A stretch of DNA of 39,581 nucleotides from Chitinophagales bacterium (GCA_015655015.1 JAATFV010000102.1:1-39581); one strand, 5' to 3'; counted from the first letter of the stretch, positions 17,303-25,528 are shown. Made by a program: numbers and translations. The notes: generated from the letters alone by a model not told the origin.

Positions 17303-18709
17303 ATGGAACGCCTCAATAATAATTCCCGCCGTAAATTCCTGCAACAGCTGGGAGGGACTTCTCTGCTTCTTTCTGCAACCGGCCTTTCATCCCTCGCCGT
17401 AGAAGAGGCCCTTGAAAAAAGAAAGCTCTCCGCTGAAAAAAAGATCAGTCCCGGCGACACCTTGCGTATCGGTTGTATTGGAATGGGCATTATGGGATTT
17501 AATGACGTAGAGACGGCATTAAAGGTACCGGGTATTCAGCTGGTCGCCGTTTCCGACCTCTATACTGGCCGTCTTCAGCGGGCAAAAGAAGTACACGGAG
17601 GAAAAGATCTCTTCACTACTAACGATTACCGCGTTATCCTCGATCGGAAAGACATCGATGCCGTCATTATCGCCACCAGCGACAACTGGCACGTGCGGAT
17701 CGCCGCCGAAGCCCTGCAAAAAGGCAAGGCTGTCTATTGTGAAAAGCCAATGGTCCACCAGATAAAGGAAGGGCTTCCCCTCATCGCCGCCTGGTCCGCC
17801 TCAAAAAAGACCATGCAGATCGGTAGCCAGCGGGTAAGCAGTGTTGCCTATGCGAAAGCACGGGAATTGTATAAAGCGGGAGAGATCGGCCAGCTGACCT
17901 GTATCGAAGCCTCCTTTGACAGGCAGAGCGCACTGGGCGCCTGGGAATATACCCAACCCACAGACGGTTCCCCGGAGACCGTTGACTGGGACCGCTATAT
18001 CGCCGGCGCCCCCCAACAACCCTATGATCCTAAGAAATTCTTCTGGTGGCGGAACTACCGGGCATTCGGGACAGGCGTGGCAGGCGATCTCTTCGTACAC
18101 CTGATCTCCGGCATTCATTTTATCACCGGTTCCCCGGGGCCTGAAAAGATCTTTTCCTCCGGCCAGATAGCTTATTGGAAAGACGGGCGTGACGTCCCCG
18201 ATATAATGACCGCCATCATGCATTATCCCGCTTCGCCGGAACACCCTGCTTTCGAAGTGACCCTGCGGGTGAATTTTGTCAGCGGGCAGGGGGAGACCAG
18301 CACCGTTAAATTTATAGGCTCGGAAGGAGTGCTCGATATGGGTTATAATGGGTTCACCATCCGGCACCACAAGATGGCCGCAGCTCCCGGGATCGGAGGT
18401 TGGGACGCGCTCACCACCTACCCGCAGGCCATGCAGGATGAGCTAAAAAGAAAATACAACGAACGGTATACGCCCGAACAGCAGAAGAGCTCCAGTCCGG
18501 CCCCGACCGTTTATGAACTGCCGGACGGGTACAATGAACACCTGGACCATTTTACCAATTTCTTCACCAGCGTACGCACCGGTAGTCCGGTAGTGGAAGA
18601 TCCTGTATTCGGCTTTCGGGCCGCTGCCCCCTGCCTGGCTGCCAACGAAAGTTATTTTCAAAATAAGATCATCCGGTGGGACCCGGTGAATATGAAATTG
18701 AGGGAGTAA
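17303..18709 (+). CDS. Tat-exported Gfo/Idh/MocA-family oxidoreductase
   Basis: A 468-aa NAD(P)-dependent sugar dehydrogenase-type protein. The N-terminus NSRRKFLQQLGGTSLLLSA is a twin-arginine signal, so the folded, cofactor-loaded enzyme should be exported. The Rossmann fold begins LRIGCIGMGIMGFN (about residue 52), and EKPM is the family's conserved catalytic-lysine motif. The C-terminal domain includes DRYIAGAPQQPYDPKKFFWW and AGDLFVHLISGIHFITG, with the His of the catalytic loop. The length is usual for exported Bacteroidetes members. Its neighbours (isomerase-like lipoprotein, secreted GH2) suggest oxidation of a sugar or glycoside in the periplasm. The substrate cannot be told from sequence. 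Confidence 0.92.
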   Translation: MERLNNNSRRKFLQQLGGTSLLLSATGLSSLAVEEALEKRKLSAEKKISPGDTLRIGCIGMGIMGFNDVETALKVPGIQLVAVSDLYTGRLQRAKEVHGGKDLFTTNDYRVILDRKDIDAVIIATSDNWHVRIAAEALQKGKAVYCEKPMVHQIKEGLPLIAAWSASKKTMQIGSQRVSSVAYAKARELYKAGEIGQLTCIEASFDRQSALGAWEYTQPTDGSPETVDWDRYIAGAPQQPYDPKKFFWWRNYRAFGTGVAGDLFVHLISGIHFITGSPGPEKIFSSGQIAYWKDGRDVPDIMTAIMHYPASPEHPAFEVTLRVNFVSGQGETSTVKFIGSEGVLDMGYNGFTIRHHKMAAAPGIGGWDALTTYPQAMQDELKRKYNERYTPEQQKSSSPAPTVYELPDGYNEHLDHFTNFFTSVRTGSPVVEDPVFGFRAAAPCLAANESYFQNKIIRWDPVNMKLRE

Positions 18710-18762
18710 AAAAATCCATCATTATCTCAAATTAGTCCATCCATTGGTCGCATGGATTGAAC

Positions 18763-18770
18763 TATCTTGG
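18763..18770 (+). promoter_or_regulatory. Possible -7 element of the GH2 gene
   Basis: TATCTTGG matches TAnnTTTG at 7 of 8 positions. A TTG (18744-18746) lies 16 bp upstream and the ATG of the GH2 gene 24-27 bp downstream. Its overlap with an upstream TTG codon argues against the longer translation start. Confidence 0.4.
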
Positions 18771-18796
18771 CTTCTGAAATTGCCAAAATAGCCATG

Positions 18797-21721
18797 ATGA
18801 AAAAGATCTTTTGCCGGAGTCTCGTCTTTATTCTAATGGTCATCACTACCCGGCAGCTTACAGCGCAGCAGATGATCGACCTCTCCGGCGACTGGCTTTT
18901 CCGTATCGACTCCCTTGATAAAGGCGAAGCCGAACAATGGTTCGACCACCCGCTGAACGGGCACCTTCACTTACCCGGCTCTCTTGCCTCCAATGGCATA
19001 GGGGATCCCATCACCCTGCAAACCCCCTGGACAGGTGAGATCAATGATTCTTCTTTCTTTCTGAAACCGGAATATGCTTCCTACCGGCAGCCCGGTAATA
19101 TAAAAATTCCCTTCTGGCTTCAGCCGGTCAGGTATTATAAAGGAGCCGCATGGTACCAGAAAAAGATAATGATCCCGGCCGCCTGGAAGGACAGGTACAT
19201 CGAGCTGTTCATCGAGCGGGCACATTGGGAGACGACCGTATGGATTGATGGAAAACCAGCCGGCCGGCAAAACAGCCTGGGCACACCCCATCGATATACG
19301 TTAAGCGAAGAGCTCAGGCCAGGCAGGCATACCCTCACGATAAGAGTGGACAACAGGATCAAAGATGTCAATCCGGGACCGAATTCGCACAGTATCTCCG
19401 ACCACACGCAAAGCAATTGGAACGGGATGACCGGCAGGCTGAACCTGACAGCCGGCAGCCTTCTGCATATCGCGCAGGTGCAGCTCTTTCCTGCTGTCGA
19501 TCGTAAAGAGGTGCGGACGCGCATCACCTTGTACGACGGGGCCGGCCCCATCGTTGGCTCGTCCGCCAATGGCGCACAAGTTCCCCGTCGTGTGCTCCTT
19601 CGCCTGATGGTTTCGCCGTCGAAAGGCACAGGGCTGCCCGGCCTTCCACCGATAGAGAAAGAGATCACGCTGCAGGGAGACAGCACGATCGTAGAGATCA
19701 CCTGCCCGATGGGGGAACATCCTTTATTATGGGATGAATTTCACCCCAACCTATATACCCTGCACATCAGCGTTACCGAACCCGGCGGAGAGAAAGACCA
19801 GCGTAAAGAGAGCTTCGGCATGCGTGCATTTGCAACGAAAGGTACTCAGTTCACCATCAATGGACGCCCGATTTTTTTACGGGGTACCCTGGAATGCGCC
19901 ATCTTTCCAAAGACCGGGTATCCGCCAACCGACCTCGCTTCCTGGATGCATATTTTTAAAGTATGCCGCAGTTATGGATTGAATCATATGCGCTTCCATT
20001 CCTGGTGTCCTCCCGAAGCCGCTTTCCAGGCTGCGGACCAGAGTGGTTTCTATCTGCAGATCGAATGCAGTTCCTGGGCCAACTCGGGATCTTCGGTAGG
20101 AGACGGCAAGCCCCTTGATCAATATCTGTATGAAGAGAGCGGGCGCATGGTGAATACGTATGGGAACCATCCCTCCTTTTGCATGATGGCTTATGGCAAT
20201 GAGCCATCCGGCAAACACCTGGAAAAATATCTCAATGATTTCATTAACTACTGGAAAGAGAAAGATGACCGCCGGCTCTACACGACCGCAGCCGGCTGGC
20301 CTGTCATTCCGGATAATAATTATAACAGCAGCCCCAACCCCCGCATTCAGCAATGGGGACAGGGTTTGAAGAGCATTATCAATACCTATCCTCCCCGGGG
20401 AGACTATGACTGGCATGACATCATCGCCCAATGGCAGCATCCTACCGTCAGCCATGAGATAGGGCAGTGGTGCGTCTACCCGGATTTTAAAGAGATCCCT
20501 GAATACACCGGAGTCCTCAAGGCAAAGAACTTTGAGATTTTTCAGCATACCATACAGCAGCACGGTATGGGCAGGCTGGCGGATAGTTTTTTGCTGGCAT
20601 CCGGCAAACTACAGACCCTCTGCTATAAGGCCGATATCGAAGCGGCTCTCCGGACACCCGGTTTTGGCGGCTTTCAGCTACTCGACCTGCATGACTTTCC
20701 CGGCCAGGGCACCGCTTTGGTAGGAGTGCTCAATCCCTTCTGGGAAGATAAGGGATATGTTACCGGCGCAGCCTACAGCCGCTTCTGCAATGCCGTCGTT
20801 CCCCTTACCCGGATGCCCCGTTTTGTATACCTCAATAATGAATCATTGGAAATACCCGTGGAAGCGGCTAATTTCAGCAATTCGGCCCTGCGGCATATTA
20901 TACCTGTATGGACGATTAAAGAGCCCTCCGGCAACACTATCTGGCAGGGGCGATTGCCGGCGGCGGACATCACCGTGGGCAACAGTCAATCCCTGGGAGT
21001 GATCCGGCAATCTTTACAGTCCCTTCGCCGGCCATGTGAATTGCAATTGACGGTGTCTCTGGGTGCACACAGCAATTCCTGGGACTTCTTCGTTTATCCC
21101 GCACAGCTGCCCGACCTGAAGGCGGCCAGCGCCGGAGGGAAATCCATCGGGAAGGACGACCACGGGAAGAAAAAAATAATCGTGACGCCAACGCTCGACG
21201 AGCAGGCGCTTGCCGTTTTGCAGAAAGGAGGGAAGGTATTACTCACCCTGAAAGCAGGAAGCATTCGTTATGGGGAAGGCGCCGAAATACAAGCAGGCTT
21301 TTCTACGATCTTCTGGAATACGGCCTGGACTCATGGGCAGCCCCCCCACACCATGGGCATCCTCTGCGATCCCCGGCATCCCGCCCTGGCTGCTTTTCCC
21401 ACAGAATACCATAGCAACTGGGAATGGTGCGATGCCTTTACCCATGGCGGCCCTATTGAGCTGGATGCGGTTGCCGCCGGCCTGCAACCCATCGTTCGCG
21501 TCATTGATGACTGGGTGACAGCCCGCCCGCTGGGCCTGATCTTCGAATGCCGGGTAGGGGAGGGTAAATTACTGGTATCCGGTATCGACCTCCTGACAGA
21601 TGCTGCGAAGCGGCCCGAGGCCCGGCAACTATTATACAGCCTGGAACAGTACATGGTCAGCCCGGCCTTTCATCCCCGGCAGCAGGTTGCTGTGGAAAAG
21701 TTGCAAGCTATAAGCTATTAG
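18797..21721 (+). CDS. Secreted glycoside hydrolase family 2 protein
   Basis: A 974-aa GH2 enzyme (beta-galactosidase/glucuronidase/mannosidase-type retaining exo-hydrolase). The start is taken as the second of two adjacent ATGs (18794, 18797), which begins a signal peptide MKKIFCRSLVFILMVITTRQLTAQ. The sugar-binding jelly-roll domain covers about 30-215 (WLFRIDSLDKG, YYKGAAWYQKKI, WETTVWIDGKPAG, GRHTLTIRVDNR), followed by the Ig-like domain and the TIM barrel from about 340. Acid/base Glu is in MAYGNEPSGK and the probable nucleophile in TVSHEIGQW. A C-terminal region of about 300 residues carries further beta domains. Specificity is not predictable. It may release the sugar handled by the neighbouring oxidoreductase and isomerase-like proteins. 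Confidence 0.9.
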   Translation: MKKIFCRSLVFILMVITTRQLTAQQMIDLSGDWLFRIDSLDKGEAEQWFDHPLNGHLHLPGSLASNGIGDPITLQTPWTGEINDSSFFLKPEYASYRQPGNIKIPFWLQPVRYYKGAAWYQKKIMIPAAWKDRYIELFIERAHWETTVWIDGKPAGRQNSLGTPHRYTLSEELRPGRHTLTIRVDNRIKDVNPGPNSHSISDHTQSNWNGMTGRLNLTAGSLLHIAQVQLFPAVDRKEVRTRITLYDGAGPIVGSSANGAQVPRRVLLRLMVSPSKGTGLPGLPPIEKEITLQGDSTIVEITCPMGEHPLLWDEFHPNLYTLHISVTEPGGEKDQRKESFGMRAFATKGTQFTINGRPIFLRGTLECAIFPKTGYPPTDLASWMHIFKVCRSYGLNHMRFHSWCPPEAAFQAADQSGFYLQIECSSWANSGSSVGDGKPLDQYLYEESGRMVNTYGNHPSFCMMAYGNEPSGKHLEKYLNDFINYWKEKDDRRLYTTAAGWPVIPDNNYNSSPNPRIQQWGQGLKSIINTYPPRGDYDWHDIIAQWQHPTVSHEIGQWCVYPDFKEIPEYTGVLKAKNFEIFQHTIQQHGMGRLADSFLLASGKLQTLCYKADIEAALRTPGFGGFQLLDLHDFPGQGTALVGVLNPFWEDKGYVTGAAYSRFCNAVVPLTRMPRFVYLNNESLEIPVEAANFSNSALRHIIPVWTIKEPSGNTIWQGRLPAADITVGNSQSLGVIRQSLQSLRRPCELQLTVSLGAHSNSWDFFVYPAQLPDLKAASAGGKSIGKDDHGKKKIIVTPTLDEQALAVLQKGGKVLLTLKAGSIRYGEGAEIQAGFSTIFWNTAWTHGQPPHTMGILCDPRHPALAAFPTEYHSNWEWCDAFTHGGPIELDAVAAGLQPIVRVIDDWVTARPLGLIFECRVGEGKLLVSGIDLLTDAAKRPEARQLLYSLEQYMVSPAFHPRQQVAVEKLQAISY

Positions 21722-21727
21722 CTGCAG

Positions 21728-21777
21728 GCCAGTGAAGAATTGCAAGTTACAAGCCAGTGAAGAACTGCAAGTTACAA
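21728..21777 (+). repeat. 25-bp tandem repeat, two copies
   Basis: GCCAGTGAAGAATTGCAAGT... at 21728-21752 is repeated at 21753-21777 with one T-to-C change. Fragments of the same motif (TTGCAAGCTATAAGCTATTA, AGCTGCAAGCCAG) occur just before and after, including at the very 3' end of the GH2 coding sequence. Noncoding. Confidence 0.85.
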
Positions 21778-21882
21778 GCGGTTAGCTGCAAGCCAGCTTC
21801 TTATAGGGATTAAAAAAATTATTATTCAGACAGCCTGAAGCTCACAGCTAAAAGCTGGCAGCTGTTTCTAACAGCTATTCCC

Positions 21883-21890
21883 GATCTTTG
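21883..21890 (+). promoter_or_regulatory. Possible -7 element of the Ldh_2-family gene
   Basis: GATCTTTG matches TAnnTTTG at 7 of 8 positions and ends 18 bp before the ATG at 21909. No clear -33 element is seen, because repeat-derived AGCT-rich sequence fills that region. Confidence 0.35.
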
Positions 21891-21908
21891 CCCCCCTAAA
21901 AGCATCCC

Positions 21909-23012
21909 ATGGCAGACAATCACCCGGTTACATCTGTATTTCCCTATGAACAGCTTCTATCCTTCACAACGGCCATCTTCCAAAAGATCGGTTGCCCGGA
22001 AAAAGACGCCCGCACGGCCGCGACGGCCCTGCTCAGCGCTGACCTTCGGGGGATCGACTCTCACGGCGTAGCCCGCCTCATTGGTTACGTTCGCCTGAAA
22101 GAAGCAGGAAGAGCCAACCCAACCCCCGATATCCGTATTATTCATGAGACGCCTTCCACGGCTGTCGTCGATGGAGATAGCGGACTGGGACTGGTAGTTG
22201 CCCCTTTCGCCATGCGGATCGCCATTGAAAAAGCGAAAAATGTCGGCACCGGCTGGGTGAGCGTACAAAACTCCAATCATTTCGGCATTGCCGGATATCA
22301 CGCCCTGCAGGCGGTAAAGGAAGACATGATCGGCATCGCCATGACCAATGCCAGCGCCCTGGTGGCCCCCACCTTTTCCATCGAGCGGATGCTGGGCACC
22401 AATCCTATCTGCGTAGCCGTCCCGGCAGGAGAAGAGCCTCCCTTCGTAGCCGACCTGGCTACGACGACGGCTGCTAACGGAAAATTAGAGATCCTGCAGC
22501 GGAAAAATGAAGCAGCCCCCCCGGGCTGGATACAGGACAAAGAAGGTCATCCTTCTACCGATCCTCATGCGCTGAAGACAGGAGGGGCCTTATTACCGCT
22601 GGGGGGCGACCGCGACCATGGCAGTCACAAGGGTTATGCTCTCGGAGCCGTCGTGGATATCTTATCTGCGGTACTCAGCGGAGCGAACTATGGCCCCTGG
22701 GTGCCTCCCTTCCCCGCTTATGTACCCATGCCTACCGGCATGCCCGGTAAAGGCATCGGCCACTTTTTCGGAGCGATGCGGGTGGACGCTTTCCGTCCCG
22801 GCAATGAATTCAAGCACGATATGGATAACTGGATCCGCCGTTTCCGCGCTGCCACTCCCGCACCCGGGCACGAAAAAGTGCTGATACCCGGCGATCCCGA
22901 ACGTGAGATGGAAATCGAACGGCTGCAGCAGGGTATCCCCTTATTCGCTTCCGTCGTCGAAGACCTGAAAGGACTGGCGGAGAAACTAGCCATAAAGTTC
23001 CCCATCGGATAA
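21909..23012 (+). CDS. Ldh_2 / malate-lactate dehydrogenase family oxidoreductase
   Basis: A 367-aa cytoplasmic NAD(P)-dependent dehydrogenase of the Ldh_2 (YlbC/AllD/ComC-like) family, unrelated to classic Rossmann lactate dehydrogenases. Seen: LRGIDSHGVARL with the catalytic His (about 52), GWVSVQNSNHFGIAGYH, MTNASALVAPTF, MLGTNPICVAVP, FVADLATTTAANGKLEI, and GGDRDHGSHKGYALG with the family's Lys. Members reduce or oxidise 2-hydroxy/2-oxo acids such as malate, lactate, ureidoglycolate or 2,3-diketogulonate. Following three exported sugar-related genes, it may handle an acid derived from the same substrate, but that is inference. No signal peptide. Confidence 0.92.
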   Translation: MADNHPVTSVFPYEQLLSFTTAIFQKIGCPEKDARTAATALLSADLRGIDSHGVARLIGYVRLKEAGRANPTPDIRIIHETPSTAVVDGDSGLGLVVAPFAMRIAIEKAKNVGTGWVSVQNSNHFGIAGYHALQAVKEDMIGIAMTNASALVAPTFSIERMLGTNPICVAVPAGEEPPFVADLATTTAANGKLEILQRKNEAAPPGWIQDKEGHPSTDPHALKTGGALLPLGGDRDHGSHKGYALGAVVDILSAVLSGANYGPWVPPFPAYVPMPTGMPGKGIGHFFGAMRVDAFRPGNEFKHDMDNWIRRFRAATPAPGHEKVLIPGDPEREMEIERLQQGIPLFASVVEDLKGLAEKLAIKFPIG

Positions 23013-23084
23013 TAGTGATCTCTGCTCGGCGATTCTTCCGATGAACATTCCAGCTCTTCCCGGCCACCATTCAGGCGGAGCATG

Positions 23085-23175
23085 TCAATCGTCCATGACC
23101 GGTGAGCAGCTCTTCATTCCCGATAATCGTCCGGGGCATACCGGTTAATCATCCGGGCCGGCCCGGCTAATCATC
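23085..23175 (+). repeat. Degenerate 22-bp repeats (TAATCnTCCGG type)
   Basis: Units at 23124-23145 and 23146-23167 begin TAATCGTCCGG and TAATCATCCGG, and a third starts at 23168 and runs into the stop codon of the minus-strand lipoprotein. A related shorter copy, TCAATCGTCCATGACCGGT, lies at 23085-23103. The array fills the convergent gap between the Ldh_2-family gene and the lipoprotein and is noncoding. Confidence 0.6.
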
Positions 23176-23765
23176 TACTGCGATGTCAGCTTCATATAGA
23201 ATTCCCCATCCGTTACCTGGTACTTCACGGTAGTATAATCCGCTCCGCTCACGAGCGTAGCGGTAAATGTTCCTTTTATCGTTGTCGTGCTGAGGTCCGT
23301 AATGGTGACAGACGCCTTTGGATTGGTCGTCAGGTTGGGATAGGAGGAAGTATAACCTGCGGATTGGGTATTGTCCGAATAGGTGAGCAATGCCCCGATA
23401 ACAGCGGCGCCGCCATTGATAAAAGCAGGCATGAACGTCGTATTGGCGGCAAAGGTCGTGGGAGAAGCGAGCTCGATGATCAGCGCCTCTCCATTATTGG
23501 CATTGGTCGCCGTGGCGCCATCCATTACCAGGAGATAATAACCGCTGCCTTTAGTCGATGCGGCCGCCACGGTCGAATAATTTTTTTGCACCCCATTGAG
23601 CTTGAATTTTATGTAATACGGGCTGTTGGATGCACTTCCCGGGCTGCTCTTCTTGCAGCTGGTTGCCATTGATAAGCTCAGGATAAAGAGACAGGCGGTT
23701 AACCCCCTGATCCCCCGGATAAGGGGGGACAGGAGGCGGACCACAAACTTCAGGTTCAGATTCAT
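23175..23765 (-). CDS. Hypothetical lipoprotein
   Basis: A 196-aa protein read from ATG 23765; the frame stays open upstream, but that part is repeat-derived. The N-terminus MNLNLKFVVRLLSPLIRGIR is unusually long and basic, then GLTACLFILSLSMATSC provides a signal segment with lipobox MATSC. The mature part is Ser/Thr/Ala-rich with strands YYIKFKLNGVQKNYSTVAAA, YYLLVMDGA, ALIIELASP, ATVTITDL-like segments and GTFTATLVSG. This is a beta-sandwich-looking surface lipoprotein of unknown function. The SPLIRGIRGL stretch is encoded by a CCCCC/GGGGG-rich inverted repeat (see findings). Monocistronic and convergent with the Ldh_2-family gene. Confidence 0.72.
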   Translation of the reverse strand: MNLNLKFVVRLLSPLIRGIRGLTACLFILSLSMATSCKKSSPGSASNSPYYIKFKLNGVQKNYSTVAAASTKGSGYYLLVMDGATATNANNGEALIIELASPTTFAANTTFMPAFINGGAAVIGALLTYSDNTQSAGYTSSYPNLTTNPKASVTITDLSTTTIKGTFTATLVSGADYTTVKYQVTDGEFYMKLTSQ

Positions 23766-23840
23766 AATAGACCGGTTAAGGGTGAAGGAGTATGAGTTTT
23801 GTGTAAAAATAGGCCATGCCGCCTCCCGCCCGGAACAGCA

Positions 23841-23900
23841 GTTATTATTCGCCGGCCCCTGTTTATTATTCGCCGGCTCGCTTTTATTATTCGTTGACGC
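23841..23900 (+). repeat. Three tandem 20-bp repeats (TTATTATTCGCCGGC type)
   Basis: Units 23841-23860, 23861-23880 and 23881-23900 share TTATTATTCG; the first two also share CCGGC. The 20-bp period does not keep frame, so it is noncoding despite an open frame across it on the minus strand. Confidence 0.75.
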
Positions 23901-23960
23901 CCCCAATCCCATTGCCTCTCCTCCTTCTTGCCATTATATTCCGGGTTCTTCCCCTTATTT

Positions 23961-23995
23961 TTTGAAAATTTCTATCGGCTCAGCCTGTATCTTTG
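23961..23995 (+). promoter_or_regulatory. Promoter of the aspartokinase gene
   Basis: TATCTTTG (23988-23995) is an exact match to the Bacteroidetes -7 element TAnnTTTG. TTTG (23961-23964) lies 23 bp upstream as a -33 element. The transcript would start near 24002, leaving a leader of about 120 nt. Confidence 0.65.
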
Positions 23996-24123
23996 CACTC
24001 CGAAAAATGGGAATGGTCAAATGAACGGCGCAGCCCTCCATTTGGCAAATGAACTAGCGAAGCGATCTCACTGAGGCCGCTAAAAGACATTATGGCCCGA
24101 AGTAAAAGACAAACGAGAATCAA

Positions 24124-25446
24124 ATGAAAATAATGAAATTCGGAGGTACGTCCGTCGGCAAGCCGGAACGTATGCGCCAGGTAAGTCAGCTGATCACCAA
24201 AGATACAGAACCGAAAATCGTAGTTCTGAGCGCTCTGAGCGGCACTACCAACGCCCTTGTAGAGATCGGCAACTTCATCTCTTCCGGCGAACGGGAGAAG
24301 GCTAAAGAGCAGATCGAAAAGCTGGAAGCCCATTACCAATCCTTTATCAGCGACCTGGTCAAAGGAGAAAAGGCCCTTGCCAAAGCAAAGGCTATCGTAG
24401 CGGAACATTTCGAGTTCCTCACCATCATTCTCAGGATCTCTTTTAGCGAAGCCTTGAATAAAGACATCCTCGCCCAGGGAGAGCTGCTGTCCACGAAGCT
24501 GTTCAGCGTATTCCTGGAAGAGAACGGGATCGACCACATGCTGCTCCCCGCCCTGGAGTTCATGAGCATCGATAGCCATGACGAACCCCAGATCAACAGC
24601 ATTAAGAACAAGCTCGGACAACAATTACAGCAACATAAGGACAAGTCCCTCTTCATTACGCAGGGATATATCTGCCGCAATGCCAGAGGGGAAGTAGATA
24701 ACCTGAAAAGGGGCGGCAGCGATTACAGCGCCTCTCTCATCGCTGCGGCCATCAACGCCACGGTGTGCGAGATCTGGACGGATATCGACGGTATGCACAA
24801 CAATGACCCCCGCGTGGTTAAAAAGACGGTTGCTATCGAACAGCTGAGTTTTGAAGAAGCCGCGGAACTGGCTTATTTCGGAGCCAAGATCCTGCATCCC
24901 GCCTCCATCTGGCCTGCTCAATTCTATAAAGTGCCCGTAAAATTGCTCAATACGATGCAGCCGGAGGCTAAAGGCACCCTGATCACGGAAGAAGCCGGCT
25001 CTGTAGGGGTGAAAGCCGTAGCAGCCAAGGACGGCATCATCGCTATCAATATCAAGAGCAGCCGTATGCTGCTGGCCTATGGGTTCCTGCGGAAGATATT
25101 TGAAGTATTCGAAAAATACCGCACCCCCATCGATATGATCACCACTTCGGAAGTAGCGGTCTCCGTTACCATCGACAGTGCGGTTGACCTGAAAGCTATT
25201 CTGAAAGAGCTGGAACCCTTCGGCACTGTTGAAGTGGAAGATAATCTTACCATTGTCTCTATCGTCGGAAATGAGCTGGTGCAGACCCGGGACGTTATGA
25301 GCAAGCTATTCGATGCCCTGACCTCCATTCCCATCCGCATGGTGAGCTATGGCGGCAGCAAGCACAATATATCCCTGCTGATCCCATTCGCCCATAAAAT
25401 AGAGACCCTGCAATTGCTGAATAAAGGACTGTTCGGGTTGGAATAA
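24124..25446 (+). CDS. Aspartate kinase
   Basis: A 440-aa monofunctional aspartokinase, catalysing the first step of the aspartate family (lysine, threonine, methionine, diaminopimelate). The N-terminal amino-acid kinase domain has KFGGTSVGKPERM (5-17) at the phosphate loop, VVLSALSGTTN, GELLSTKLFS, TQGYICRN, LKRGGSDYSASLIAAAINA and EIWTDIDGMHNNDPR. The C-terminal tandem ACT domains (about 300-440; AVAAKDGIIAINIKSSRML, EVAVSVTIDS and NLTIVSIVGNEL) provide feedback inhibition. No homoserine dehydrogenase domain is fused. An internal ATG at 24133 is a possible alternative start. The gene is flanked by its own promoter and terminator. The long leader leaves room for post-transcriptional control. 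Confidence 0.95.
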   Translation: MKIMKFGGTSVGKPERMRQVSQLITKDTEPKIVVLSALSGTTNALVEIGNFISSGEREKAKEQIEKLEAHYQSFISDLVKGEKALAKAKAIVAEHFEFLTIILRISFSEALNKDILAQGELLSTKLFSVFLEENGIDHMLLPALEFMSIDSHDEPQINSIKNKLGQQLQQHKDKSLFITQGYICRNARGEVDNLKRGGSDYSASLIAAAINATVCEIWTDIDGMHNNDPRVVKKTVAIEQLSFEEAAELAYFGAKILHPASIWPAQFYKVPVKLLNTMQPEAKGTLITEEAGSVGVKAVAAKDGIIAINIKSSRMLLAYGFLRKIFEVFEKYRTPIDMITTSEVAVSVTIDSAVDLKAILKELEPFGTVEVEDNLTIVSIVGNELVQTRDVMSKLFDALTSIPIRMVSYGGSKHNISLLIPFAHKIETLQLLNKGLFGLE

Positions 25447-25466
25447 TTCGTTAACGAATAGTTGTT

Positions 25467-25501
25467 AAAGCCGGCCCTTACGCGAGTGGACCGGCTTTTT
25501 T
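25467..25501 (+). terminator. Terminator of the aspartokinase gene
   Basis: AAAGCCGG (25467-25474) pairs with CCGGCTTT (25491-25498), followed by a run of T residues to 25501. It begins 21 bp after the stop codon. Confidence 0.85.
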
Positions 25502-25528
25502 ATTACATTCACGTTTATTACATTCACG
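25499..25528 (+). repeat. Perfect 15-bp tandem duplication
   Basis: TTTATTACATTCACG occurs twice back to back (25499-25513, 25514-25528), directly behind the terminator's T-tract and 25 bp before the next start codon. Confidence 0.9.

Larger units (their letters stand above)
23766..24123. other. 358-bp intergenic region: repeats, aspartokinase promoter and leader
   Basis: The left part (23766-23900) holds a tandem repeat (separate entry). 23961-23995 is the aspartokinase promoter. 24000-24123 is its leader. The leader contains a short ATG...TGA frame (24021-24074; MNGAALHLANELAKRSH) that lacks runs of Lys, Thr or Met, so a classic amino-acid attenuator is not supported. No tRNA or known riboswitch was recognised. 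Confidence 0.5.

Noticed and set aside
23175..23912. 245-residue version of the small lipoprotein starting at 23912
   Set aside because: The extra 49 residues are encoded by a frame-shifting 20-bp repeat array and would mask the lipoprotein signal starting at 23765.
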